Origin: Muraenolepis orangiensis
Taxonomy: Eukaryota > Chordata > Actinopteri > Gadiformes > Muraenolepididae
Assembly (NCBI GenBank): GCA_027704905.1
Contig: CM051005.1
Span: 28,409,814-28,473,813 of the forward strand
Direction of reading: 5' to 3'
DNA: 64,000 nt
Below are positions 28,661-39,265 of this stretch, piece by piece. The translations under genes were made by a program, and so were the position numbers. A model generated the notes under the pieces. That model searched no databases. It had not been told where the DNA came from and was given only the letters and a program-made list of their open reading frames with translations. Position 1 is the stretch's first letter. Every line of letters starts with the position of its first letter.

Positions 28661-30566
28661 AGAAATAGACCATCCATCCATCCATCGTCGACCGCTTATC
28701 CGTGGTCGGGTCGCAGAGGTAGCAGCTTCAGCAGAGGTCTCCAAACTTCCCTCTCCCTGGCAACATGGACTAGCTCTGACTGGGGGATCCCGAGGCGTTC
28801 CCAGGCCAGTGTGGAGATGTAATCACCTTGGTCTGCCCTGTGGTCTCTTCCCAGTTGGATGTGCCTGGAAAACCTCCCTCGGGAGGTGACCAGGAAGCAT
28901 CCTTACTAGATGCCCAAACCACCAGCGGCGCTACTCTGAGTCTTCTCACCCCATCCCTAAGGGAGATACCAGCCACCCTCCTGAGGAAACTAATTTCAGC
29001 CGCTTGTATTTGCGATCTCGTCCTTTCAGTCATTACCCATTGTTCATGACCATAGATGAGGGTAGGAACAGAGAATGACCAGTAGATCGAGAACTTTGCC
29101 TTCTGGTCAGCTCTCTTTTGGTTACAACGGTGCGGTAAAGGGCACCCAATACCGCTCCCACTGCACCTATTCTCAGGTCAATCTCACGCTCCATCCTCCC
29201 CTCACTGGAGAACCCCGAGATACTTGAACTCCTTCACTTGGGACAAGGACTCCCTCCCTACTTGGAGTAGACAATCCACTGGTTTCCTGCTGAGAACCAT
29301 GGCCTCAGATTTGGAGGTGCTGATCCTCATCCCAGCCGCTTCACACTCCGCTCTAAACCTATCCAGTGAGTGCTGAAGGTCACATACTGATGACGCAAAC
29401 AGGACCACATAATCTGCAAACAGCAGCGATTCAATCCTGAGCCCACCATACTGAAACCCCTCCCCTCCATGACTACGCCTTGAAATCCTGTCCATGAATA
29501 TCACAAACATGATGGGTGACAAGCGCAGCCCTGGCGGAGGCCAACACCCACTGAGAACAGGCCTGACTTACTACCGAGAATCCGGACACAGCTCTTACTT
29601 TGGGAGTAGAGAGATTGGATGGCCCTCAACAGTGACCCCCGCACCCCATACTCCCGCAGCACCCCCCACAGTATTTCCCGAGGGACCCGATCATATGCCT
29701 TCTCCAAATCCACAAAACACATGTAGACCGGATGGGCATACTCCCAAGCCCCCTCAAGGATCCTTGCAAGAGTAAAAAGCTGGTCCGTTCTCCACAACCA
29801 GGGCGGAATCCGCATGGTTCCTCTTCAATCTGAGGTTCAACTATCGGCCGAACCCTCCTTTCCAGCACCTTGGAGTAGACTTTCCCAGGGTGAGTAATGT
29901 GAGTAATAATTGGCACACACCCTCTGGTCCCCCTTTTTGAAAAGGGGTACCACCACCCCCGTTTGCCACTCCTCAGAAACTGTCCCAGACTTCCATGCAA
30001 TGTTGAAAAGACTTAACACTCAGAGCCTTTAGCATTTCTGGACGGATCTCATCAACCCCTGGGGAGATGTTTAACTACCGCAGTGACTTCCTCCAGGGAG
30101 ATTGATGTTTGCCGTGTTTGTGCTGACTGAAAGTCCTTCTCCATGGCTTCTCCCCAAATTCCTCCCACACCCGCTGCTTTGCCTCCACTACGGCTGAGGC
30201 TGCCGTCCTCTTGGCCTTTCGATACCTTGCAACTGAGTCCGGAGTCTCACAGGCTAACATAGCCTGGAAGGCCTCCTTCTTCAGTCGGACAGCTTTTCTG
30301 ACCACCTGTGTCCAACACGAAGTCTGAGGGTTGCCGCCCCTTGAGGCACCAATGACCTTGAGGCCACAGCTCTCAACCACTGCTTCAGCAATAGAAGCTT
30401 TGAACGATGACCACCCCGGTTCAATGTCCTCAGCCTCCACAGAGATGCCAGTTTGGCAATTTGGCAGGAGGTGGGAGTTGAAGGTCTCCCGGACAGGGGT
30501 ATCCACCAGAGGCTTCCCCCGCCATCTTACCCAACTCACCACCAGATGGTGATCGGTTGACAGCTC

Positions 30567-30607
30567 TGCCCCTCTCTTCACCCGAGACATGGGTGAAGAG
30601 AGGGGCA
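30567..30607. repeat. Perfect 17-bp inverted repeat, 7-nt loop, in Rex3
   Basis: TGCCCCTCTCTTCACCC, loop GAGACAT, then its exact complement. It sits in the Rex3 endonuclease region. Confidence 0.96.
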
Positions 30608-30734
30608 AAACATGCGGCCTCAGGTCAGATGACACGATAACAAAATCGATCATTGACCTTTGACCTGAGGTACTCTGGTACCATGTACACTTATGAGCAT
30701 CCTTATGGTTGAACATGGTGTTTGTTATGGCCAA

Positions 30735-30990
30735 TCCGGCAGTATAGCTCAGGAGGTAGAGCGGTCGCCTCACAACCGAAAGTTCGCTGGTTCGATCTCC
30801 CGGCTCCTCCTAGCAAAAACTGTCGAGGTGTCCTTGAGCAAGACACCCTAACCCTAACTGCTCCTGACGTGCTGACTGTCTCCTTGATGGCTGACTCCGC
30901 CATCGGTGTATGAATGGGTGATGTGAGGCATGACTTGTAAAGCGCTTTGGATAAAAGCGCTATATAAAAGCCGGCATTATTATTATTATT
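30735..30990 (+). repeat. tRNA-derived SINE (copy 1)
   Basis: tRNA-like head with A box (TAGCTCAGGAGGTAGAGC) and B box (GGTTCGATCTC), core GTGTCCTTGAGCAAGACACC, tail AAAGCGCTATATAAAAGCCG and (ATT)n. A second copy is at 45070-45317. It interrupts the 5' part of Rex3. Confidence 0.92.
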
Positions 30991-31119
30991 ATTATCCATG
31001 ACTAGCACAGAAATCCAATAACAAAACCACACTCCGGTTCAGATCAGGTAGGCCGTTCATCCCAATCACGCCCCTCCAAGTTTCCCCATCATTGCCCACG
31101 TTGAGGTCTATGGAGTCCC

Positions 31120-31183
31120 CTATAGGAGCACCATGGAGTCCCCTATAGGAGGACGATGGAGTCCCCTATAGGAGCACCATGCA
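31120..31183 (+). repeat. Short 28-bp tandem repeat
   Basis: About three copies of ATGGAGTCCCCTATAGGAGC with ACC or GACG ends, inside the Rex3 region. Confidence 0.85.
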
Positions 31184-31464
31184 GGACTCCATCCAGGGTT
31201 TTCAAGAAGGCGGGATATTCCGAACTGTTGTTTGGCGCACCCGCACAAGCTCAGGAATGTCACCCCCAGAGAGGTGACATTCCACGTCCCCAAAGCCAGT
31301 CTCTGCTGGCTGGGTTTGGTTCGTCTAGGCCCCCTGCCTTCACTGCCTCCTAACTGGCAGTGGACCTGACCCCAGCGGTTCTTCCCATAGATGATAGGTC
31401 CACCGGCGAACCCTCTTAAAGAGTGGCTGATCTCAATCGCCCTTAATGAGAACACTCGTGTTAC

Positions 31465-31890
31465 TCTATTGTATGTTTCATACACAGTTAGATTAGATTC
31501 AAATGGATTGTCATTGCACAGCACAAGTACAGTACAGCCAAACAAGGTTGGCATCTAACCAGAGTGCAGTAAGAGTTAGGCGTACGAGAACAGCTCTTTG
31601 CCTTTGTTTTTATGTCTCATTCTTCTTGCCCCGGGCACTTAACCTGGGCGGATGTTTACAGCGGATGTGAAGTAAGCGACCTGACGTTGCATTGCGGTAG
31701 ACCGAGATAATGCCGATTCCAGACCCCCTCTCTGCCTCCATTTACTGTGGTGGTCCCATGGACAGAACAAGACCAAACTGAGACAGGTTCTCATGGACCG
31801 GTACACAGACGAAAGACAGAGGAGGGATGCAGCCGTATCAAGCCGGCCCTCAAGTAAAGTAACATAGAAGAGCCTTTTGCAAACAGGGAA
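31465..31890. other. Sequence between Rex3 and copy B
   Basis: No gene is seen. It contains a short stretch resembling LINE 3' end (ATTGTCATTGCACAGCACAA near 31508) and GC-rich sequence of unknown origin. Confidence 0.45.
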
Positions 31891-32141
31891 ATAAAACTAT
31901 AAACGGCAATCTAAGCCTGACCTGGGGGGGCAGCAATGTGCCGTCCAGGGTGCCGGAAAGCAACAGAAGAAGAAGGAGGAAAAGCAACAGAAGAAGAGGG
32001 AGGAAAAGCAACAGAAGAAGAAGGAGGAAAAGCAGTAGAAGAAGAAGAAAAAGGAGGAGGATGTATAACCAGGATGTATAACCAGCCCGGTGGCCCTCGT
32101 GGTGGGGGCTCGTTTTAAACCAATCCGGTTCATCTGAACCA

Positions 32142-32182
32142 CCAATGAGCGATGGACCGACCGGAACATGGAGCTATAAAAG
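32142..32182 (+). promoter_or_regulatory. CCAAT and TATA boxes of chimeric copy B
   Basis: CCAAT at 32142-32146 and TATAAAAG at 32175-32182, spaced as in copy A, with another CCAAT near 32119. The likely start is about 30 bp downstream. Confidence 0.75.
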
Positions 32183-32984
32183 AACCAGAGAACCGCTTTC
32201 CGTTCTCTGAAGCATCCTCCCAGATCGATAAGGACCGACCATGGCTCACTGCTCAGGAGACACGTCTACGGTAGAGGGCCCTCGGTAAGAGTTATGATCT
32301 GATTATTGGTCAGTTATTAATTAGTTCTTATTCTTCTGTGAGTATCGTGTCTCTGCTGCAGACTCTTCACTGTTTATTTGACTATTTTTTGCAGTTCTTA
32401 CTACCGAAAGTAGCACCTAAAGTAACTTCTAACTCCTTTTAATGACTTCTCCGTTTAATCAGTATTTGAGAGGATAATGTGTTTGGCCATTTTACACACT
32501 TCCCAGATACAAGATTTATTTTCCATTTGCTGCAATTACATGCGTCCTCCCATTCCCGCTCTCAGTCTGCATTGTTATACTATAACCTAAACATAGGTGT
32601 GACGTTTTACACCTATGTTTATCTGCCCACTTTTCCTTAGAGATGCGAGTTAAATGACTTCTCATATTCTCTTCTCGTTATCAAGAGCTTATTTAGAACC
32701 ATCTGTTGCAGCACAATGTGTTTGTCGTGACGTCCCCGTTGTGTTTTAGGTGGGCGGGGCGTGTCACATGTCGCTACCTGTCGGTTCCTTGAGGAACTGA
32801 CCAATGAGCGCACGGGAGTTCAGACCGCCGACCAGCTGGACTCTGGACGTGAGTACCATTTGTTCCAGCAAGGTCATCAGGGGTCACGTTAAATTTGAGT
32901 TAATTAAAACAATTTTTTATTAAACCCACATGTGTGGAGTCCAAGCTAGGTGAAGGGTGGTCTGTCTCCATGCTGTCTGTCTGC

Positions 32985-33054
32985 TTGAGTAACGTGATGA
33001 TCCAGTGGGAATCCGAGATCACAATGCGGATACATACTGTAACTGATTACTCAA
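32985..33054 (+). ncRNA. C/D snoRNA (SNORD55 position) in copy B
   Basis: Identical to 11275-11344, including the TTGAGTAA/TTACTCAA stem, GTGATGA and CTGA boxes. Confidence 0.75.
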
Positions 33055-33227
33055 ACCTTATTCTTTATTGTTAACTACCAATGTTAACTACTCCACTAAC
33101 TACGGTCATTGTTCTCTGTTCTCCACCAGGTATCTCGAGGGATAACTGGCATAAACGCCGCAAGACCGGCGGTAAACGCAAGCCCTACCACAAGAAGAGG
33201 AAGTATGAGCTCGGCCGTCCTCCGGCG

Positions 33228-33436
33228 AACACCAAGGTACAGGGCTGGGGTTGGGATTAACACCAAGGTACAGGGCTGGGGTTGGGATTAACACCAAGGT
33301 ACAGGGCTGGGGTTGGGATTAACACCAAGGTACAGGGCTGGGGTTGGGATTAACACCAAGGTACAGGGCTGGGGTTGAGATGAACACCAAGGTACAGGGC
33401 TGGGGTTGGGATTAACACCAAGGTACAGGGCTGGGG
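33228..33436 (+). repeat. 31-bp 5'-splice-site minisatellite in copy B, 7 donors
   Basis: Same unit as 11518-11850, with donors at 33237, 33268, 33299, 33330, 33361, 33392 and 33423. Four units fewer than in functional RPS8. Confidence 0.97.
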
Positions 33437-33444
33437 TTGAGATG

Positions 33445-33547
33445 GCGTGGCTGATGAGAACCTGACCTTAGGTGGGCATTTGTTTGGCCGTTTTGGTTCA
33501 AATCGTGCCCACCGATGCTAGGCCTTGTCATAGTTACTCTGACACGC
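33445..33547 (+). ncRNA. SNORD46: Probable SNORD46 in copy B
   Basis: Identical to 11859-11961, with stem GCGTG/CACGC and C and D boxes intact. Confidence 0.75.
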
Positions 33548-33854
33548 TGCAGTATGTTTTGAGGATGTCTGTTTTTGCTCATTACACAAATGACTTAATG
33601 AATTGGACTTGTGTTTGTTTGAACAGATCGGACCTCGTCGTATCCACACAGTGAGGGTCCGTGGTGGGAACAAGAAATACAGGGCTCTGAGGCTGGACGT
33701 TGGAAACTTTGCTTGGGGCTCAGAGTGTAAGATTAGTTTTATGCCATTGATATAACATGGTTGGCTGCACTCGCATCTTTGATGGTAAATTCAAGCAACT
33801 CAAACTTGATGAATTCTGCACATTTGCTGTAATATTCCAGCCTTTATGGCACTT

Positions 33855-33924
33855 CTTTCCATGAAGATAACTTTGTCCAGTTCTGCTACTGAATGCAAGT
33901 GAAGATAATGTGACTCTGAGAAAG
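33855..33924 (+). ncRNA. SNORD38A: SNORD38A-type snoRNA in copy B
   Basis: Identical to 12269-12338; U38 guide GTCCAGTTCTGCTA and all boxes present. Confidence 0.9.
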
Positions 33925-34160
33925 ACCTGTGCTAAAAATGTCTCCAACAATTCAAAGTACATCCGGTTAAACATGGTTGTGATGCCTGTTTTCAGGCTGC
34001 ACGCGCAAGACCAGGATTATTGATGTTGTCTACAACGCCTCCAACAACGAGCTGGTGAGAACCAAGACCCTGGTGAAGAACTGCATTGTCCTCATCGACG
34101 GGAGCAAAGCTGGTAAGGATAATTCACATGTTTGTTCATCTTAAAGGCATTTATCCAAGT

Positions 34161-34236
34161 GGCCTTCCGGTGAGGATACCATGTCCAGTTCTGCTACTGA
34201 ATGAGTGTGAAGATATTTGTGACTCTGAGGAAGGCC
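34161..34236 (+). ncRNA. SNORD38B: SNORD38B-type snoRNA in copy B
   Basis: Identical to copy A 25221-25296 and one base off functional 12645-12720. Stem, guide and boxes are intact. Confidence 0.9.
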
Positions 34237-34499
34237 CTGTAGGACATGTTCTAGTGTGGTAGAACATGCTGGAAGGCACAGTGTTTAGTTGTTTTGTCTG
34301 TTTGGGTGAGGAATCGCAAACTTATTAAACCTATTCTTCTCCTGCAGAAGGCTGAAGATATTCTGGAGGAGATGTTAAAAGAATCAGAAGCTGAATACAG
34401 AGACTTGGTGAAGAAGAGTGGGGGGAGCTGAGGCCAAGGAAGGCCAATGGGTGTTTGTGAAGTCAAATAAAATCAAAATGCCTCACTACTCGAGTCTTA

Positions 34500-36390
34500 T
34501 GTTCTGTTTTCAGGTCAAAATAATAAGGTTGCTTATGATGGTTATTTATCATATCCCCCCCCCCCCCCCAACTGAAATTGAGCAAACTTGCCTCTGTTTG
34601 AAACTAGCATTTTACAGACTATCTTATTGCTACACAAACCTTGCAGGACTGGGTCACAAAATGGCAGTTTTGGTTTTGTAATGTAAAATGCTGTTTGAGG
34701 GCAGAATACTAATTGTCTGCCCTTGATGATGCTTGCACATTTGTATCCGTCTGCAAATGTTGTGGTAAACCTTGTGAAGGCAAAGCTTGAGTTGTCAGAC
34801 TACAAGCCTTCCTGCAGGATGAAGATTCCCTGTGGTGTTTAACTCCATGCAATGTGCCTGAATGACTCCTGTCTCGAAGGAGAACTAAACTTGTATCTTG
34901 GTTATCATTAGAGGACTAATGGGCTGCGCTGGTTCCCTGGCTGGGAGCTAGAGGGTGAAATGTGACTTACATTTACAAGGGGAAATAAATGGGCACTGAA
35001 GTGCCCATTTATTTCCCCTTGTAAATGTAAGACAAAGCGGTCCAAACTGAGGACAACCAATTTAATCAGCCGTGCAATATTGGACTGTCTGCTAACCTGT
35101 TTCTGACTAGGTCCAGACCTCTTTGGTAGGACTCAAGGATGTGGAAATCAATTCTCACATGGTGTATAGTTCCCCTTTTAAAGACTCTTGCATGCTACAC
35201 ACCTGTCCTTTACTTAATTGCAGGGGTGTGCGCCCCGGAATCAAAAGACATTCTGTAAAGGCAAGGCCATTCAAAATGTATCTTAAAGGCAGTGTTTAGT
35301 GATTGTCCACTGGTTGGTTTTCTATCACATAGTACCGTTTAATCAATCCATTATGTACAGTTACAAAAGACCCATCGAATCGGCGGAAATCCCAACTAGC
35401 AACCGCAGAGTGCCGGGGCCCCAGGCCTCTTGCTATGTGGGGCCGTGACCGCCTTCCAACGAGGTGTTTCCTGAAGGAGGCGTGTCCTCTAATGCTGAAA
35501 CAGACTGGATATTCTATGGGCCAAAGCCCAACATTTCATATCTGTACCACTCGATCCCAAATTCTGTCCATAGATGATATTTTGGTATAATAACCTTCTG
35601 TTCGTGGTAGCTTTAACATATCGGATATCAAGTTTACCACCCCCTACAATAAACTGGCTTCTAGACACTGATGCATATCCTAATATAGGCACATTTTCAG
35701 GAATTCGGTTTATTGCCATGGAGAACAGAGCAGAGTGTGGTGGAGGCTGTTTTAACCTGTGGGCCTTGGTTAACAAGGACCCTCAGGTGTGCAGCCTCAC
35801 CAGCCAAACAGTCTGACTGGGGCCAGGTGAGGCTGCTTCAACCAGCCACCCCACACACCCCATCATCGTCTTAATCATCAGGGTGCAGGTTTGTACCTTG
35901 CACATTTCTGTGCACTTTAATTGGTTGACAAGGCAGGAGCAGTGTGGAAGCTTACAGGTGGTCATCACTTGCAGCCCATAAGTCCCAGGACAGCCATTGG
36001 TGCTGGGGGTCCCCTCATCCAATCTGAGGTCAGTTTACAGCTTGACATCACACACACTGGATGACCTTGCATACATCCTGCAGACTAATGATTTCATATT
36101 TGTGTTAAATTCCTCACATACATCCCAGGATTTTCCCAGTGATTTAAAGGACTTTGACAATTTTAAGAGCTCTGAGTTTTCCTCGTCCTCAAAAGACACT
36201 CTCACAAACCCTAAAAGCATGTTCACCTCCAGCCTCCACCTCCATCTCCATGGAGCTCAGCAAGGCTGCTGATGTTGATACCTGCTGATGTTGATGTTGG
36301 TACTGTCAGATTCACATTTCTGTGTAAAGGGCAGTTTATCTTCTCACAGTATCCCAGGCAAATGACATCTGTATCCTCACTCACAATAAC
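34500..36390. repeat. Flank of copy B, paired with the copy A flank
   Basis: Diverged duplicate of about 25560-28000. It contains a perfect 32-bp hairpin at 34966-35031 and a minus-strand Cys-rich transposon fragment at 36022-35783 (CKLPHCSCLVNQLKCTEMCK), also found at 27591-27319. No intact gene is seen. Confidence 0.7.
34966..35031. repeat. Perfect 32-bp inverted repeat, 2-nt loop
   Basis: CTTACATTTACAAGGGGAAA and onward to 34997, then GA, then the exact complement 35000-35031. The corresponding part of the copy A flank (near 26030) lacks the second arm. Confidence 0.96.
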
Positions 36391-36396
36391 TGAGGT

Positions 36397-37440
36397 TTAA
36401 TAGTCATTCTGGCTGGCAGGATTTGCTTGTAGGAGCATACGGGTATCCACCTCCTCATGGGAAGATTTCAGCTCTTCAACAACGTTCCAATCTTTTGAGG
36501 TGAGACAGCATGTCGCTCTGCTAAAAAAAGCTGCTTGTCCTGAAGCTTTACCCGGTCCTCCGGCAGTCTGGGTGTCCTTGTTCACGGTCTCCTCAATCAT
36601 CTGGTCTACCGGAATCACCCTCACAAAGTGTGCATGAACAGAAGGATGATCAACCTCCAGGTGAGACATTTGTGCACAGTAGTTTGTCAGATATATGGCA
36701 TAGTTCCTCTTATCATATGCAAACAAACATGGAATGATTGCTCTAACAGGGGACAGTCTTCTTCTCCAAGGTAGCTGACGATCATGATACTGATACATGA
36801 TACCGTCCCTGATACTTCTTCACACAGGATGTTGACTGCTTAAAGAGTTGCTTCCAAGTGAATCTGATCTTCCTCATAATGCTATAGAAAGCCTCACAGA
36901 GCATCTTGTGGAGCCTCCTTTACTGTTAGCTGTGTAGCAGGAGCATTGATGGTAGGCAGATTGTACATTTGTGTGGTTGAGGATGTTGAACCCAGTCCAG
37001 CTACAAGCATATGTGTTGGTAAGACGAGCCCTCGTCCACATGTGGTTTTCTGTCTGTTACATCTTGGAGAAAAGTTGTGTAATCAGTATCAACCTGTCTG
37101 TCCAACTGGATGATCAACAACCAGCCCTCACTCTGTGGGATCCCCCCCACTGGTTGTTTCTCTAGTCTATCTGTATTGTTCCACGTTGAAACACTAAGGC
37201 CAAGTCTGTTCAATATCGGTTCCCTGTTTCCAGTAAGTGACTTGACAGCAAAGGGCAACCCAATGTGTTTTGTAGGCTTGACTCCACAGCTAGCAGCATA
37301 AACAAGGTCTTGGCTGAATGAAGCTATGAGCCTTTGCAGTCTTTGGGATGGGTTACTTCCTTCTATGGATCTACGATCTTCTATGATCTTCAGTGATATG
37401 TGATATGATGTCTTTGTCAATGCTTGTTTGTTCACCTTCA
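36397..37440 (-). mobile_element. Unclassified transposon ORF fragments, minus strand
   Basis: 37435-37001 encodes ASFSQDLVYAASCGVKPTKH and LPFAVKSLTGNREPILNRLG. 36798-36397 encodes YDKRNYAIYLTNYCAQMSHL, IPVDQMIEETVNKDTQTAGG and ELKSSHEEVDTRMLLQANPA. Together with the Cys-rich piece at 36022-35783 these look like one repeat-borne protein common in fish and cnidarian genomes. I cannot name the superfamily. Frames are broken. Confidence 0.6.
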
Positions 37441-37595
37441 GTTAATTTTTTAGTTTGTGGAAAACGAACAAGCTCATCCATTGTCAAATTGTCTGTGTAT
37501 ACCAACAGTTTTCATGTGTCCTTTGGTATGATGTGTAGAGATTCAGCTAACTCACATTCAACCTTGTGACAGACGTGTTTCTTTGGAGCTGGTGT

Positions 37596-39262
37596 CACAT
37601 TACATCATATCACATTACACTACACTACATTACACTACATTACATTACATTACACTACATTACACTACACTACATCACATTACACTACATCACATTACAC
37701 TACATTACATTACATCACATTACACTACATTACACTACACTACATCACATTACACTACACTACATTACACTACACTACATTACACTACATTACACTACAT
37801 CACATTACACTACACTACATTACACTACACTACATTACATTACACTACATTACACTACACTACATCACATTACACTACACTACATTACACTACACTACAT
37901 TACATTACACTACACTACATCACATTACACTACACTACATTACACTACACTACATTACATTACACTACATCACATTACACTACACTACATTACACTACAC
38001 TACATTACACTACATCACATTACACTACACTACATTACACTACACTACATCACATTACACTACATCACATTACACTACACTACACTACACTACATCACAT
38101 TACACTACATCACATTACACTACACTACATTACATTACACTACATTACATTACACTACACTACATTACATTACACTACATTACATTACACTACATCACAT
38201 TACACTACACTACATTACATTACACTACATCACATTACACTACATCACATTACACTACACTACATTACATTACACTACATTACATTACACTACATCACAT
38301 TACACTACATCACATTACACTACACTACATTACACTACACTACATTACATTACACTACATCACATTACACTACATCACATTACACTACACTACACTACAT
38401 TACACTACACTACATTACATTACATTACACTACATCATATTACACTACATCACATTACACTACACTACACTACATTACATTACACTACATCACATTACAC
38501 TACATCACATTACACTACATCACATTACACTACATTACACTACATTACATTACACTACATCACATTACACTACATCACATTACACTACACTACATTACAC
38601 TACACTACATTACATTACACTACACTACATTACACTACATCACATTACACTACATCACATTACACTACACTACATTACACTACATTACACTACACTACAT
38701 TACACTACATTACATTACACTACATCACATTACACTACATCACATTACACTACACTACATTACACTACACTACATTACATTACACTACACTACATTACAC
38801 TACATCACATTACACTACATCACATTACACTACACTACATTACACTACATTACACTACACTACATTACATTACACTACATTACATTACACTACATCACAT
38901 TACACTACACTACATTACATTACACTACATTACATCACATTACACTACACTACATCACATTACACTACATCACATTACACTACACTACATTACATTACAC
39001 TACATTACATTACACTACATTACATCACATTACACTACATTACATTACACTACATTACACTACATTACATTACATTACACTACATTACACTACATTACAC
39101 GACACTACATTACATTACATTACATTACACTACATTACACTACACTACATTACACTACACTACATTACATTACATTACATCACACTACATTACATTACAT
39201 TACACTACATTACACTACACTACATTACACTACATTACACGACACGACACGACATTACATTA
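37596..39262 (+). repeat. Pentanucleotide array (ACACT/ATTAC/ATCAC), about 1.67 kb
   Basis: An almost unbroken run of 5-bp words TACAT, TACAC, CACAT and TTACA with irregular order. It ends directly in ATTCCAGTCATTTAGCAGAC, a common fish SINE-tail motif (39266 on), so it probably grew from the simple-sequence end of that element. Long open frames on it are artefacts. Confidence 0.97.
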
Positions 39263-39265
39263 CAT

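Larger units (their letters stand above)
28670..31460 (-). mobile_element. Rex3 (RTE-type) LINE, minus strand, broken
   Basis: The 5' end near 31340 encodes QRLALGTWNVTSLG, the endonuclease start. 30773-30075 covers endonuclease and linker (SMIDFVIVSSDLRPHV, STDHHLVVSWVRW). 30019-29202 covers RT (YMCFVDLEKAYDRVPREILW, GVGLRQGC, LLFADYVVLFAS, with FADD changed to FADY). The 3' end is a CCATC run near 28675. GGTGACAAGCGCAGCCCTGG (29514) and its downstream partner resemble, from memory, the conserved sites used for Rex3 PCR. A SINE lies at 30735-30990 and a hairpin at 30567-30607. Confidence 0.88.
31900..34490 (+). pseudogene. Chimeric RPS8 copy B: acquired promoter and 5' exons, RPS8 exons 2-4 intact then truncated
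   Basis: TATAAAAG at 32175, exon 1' 32241-32284, exon 2' 32750-32848, then RPS8 exon 2 (33130-33236) and exon 3 (33627-33726), both identical to functional RPS8. Exon 4' (33996-34112) lost about 70 bp and ends GACGGGAGCAAAGCTG. The last exon (34348-34431) diverges. From exon 1' the frame stops in exon 2' (CCTTGA). A frame through exon 2' does enter RPS8 correctly (CTGGACTCTGGAC + GTATC) but has no start codon, and it would stop soon after exon 4' (AAGGCTGA). It is therefore unlikely to make eS8. Four intact snoRNAs remain. AATAAA at 34466. Confidence 0.82.

Noticed and set aside
30735..30810. tRNA gene
   Set aside because: A and B boxes are present, but the sequence continues into a SINE core and (ATT)n tail, and the same unit recurs at 45070. 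It is a SINE head.
31900..34490. Copy B as a second functional RPS8
   Set aside because: Exons 2 and 3 are intact, but no start codon is in frame, exon 4 lacks about 70 bp, and the joined frame stops just after exon 4'.
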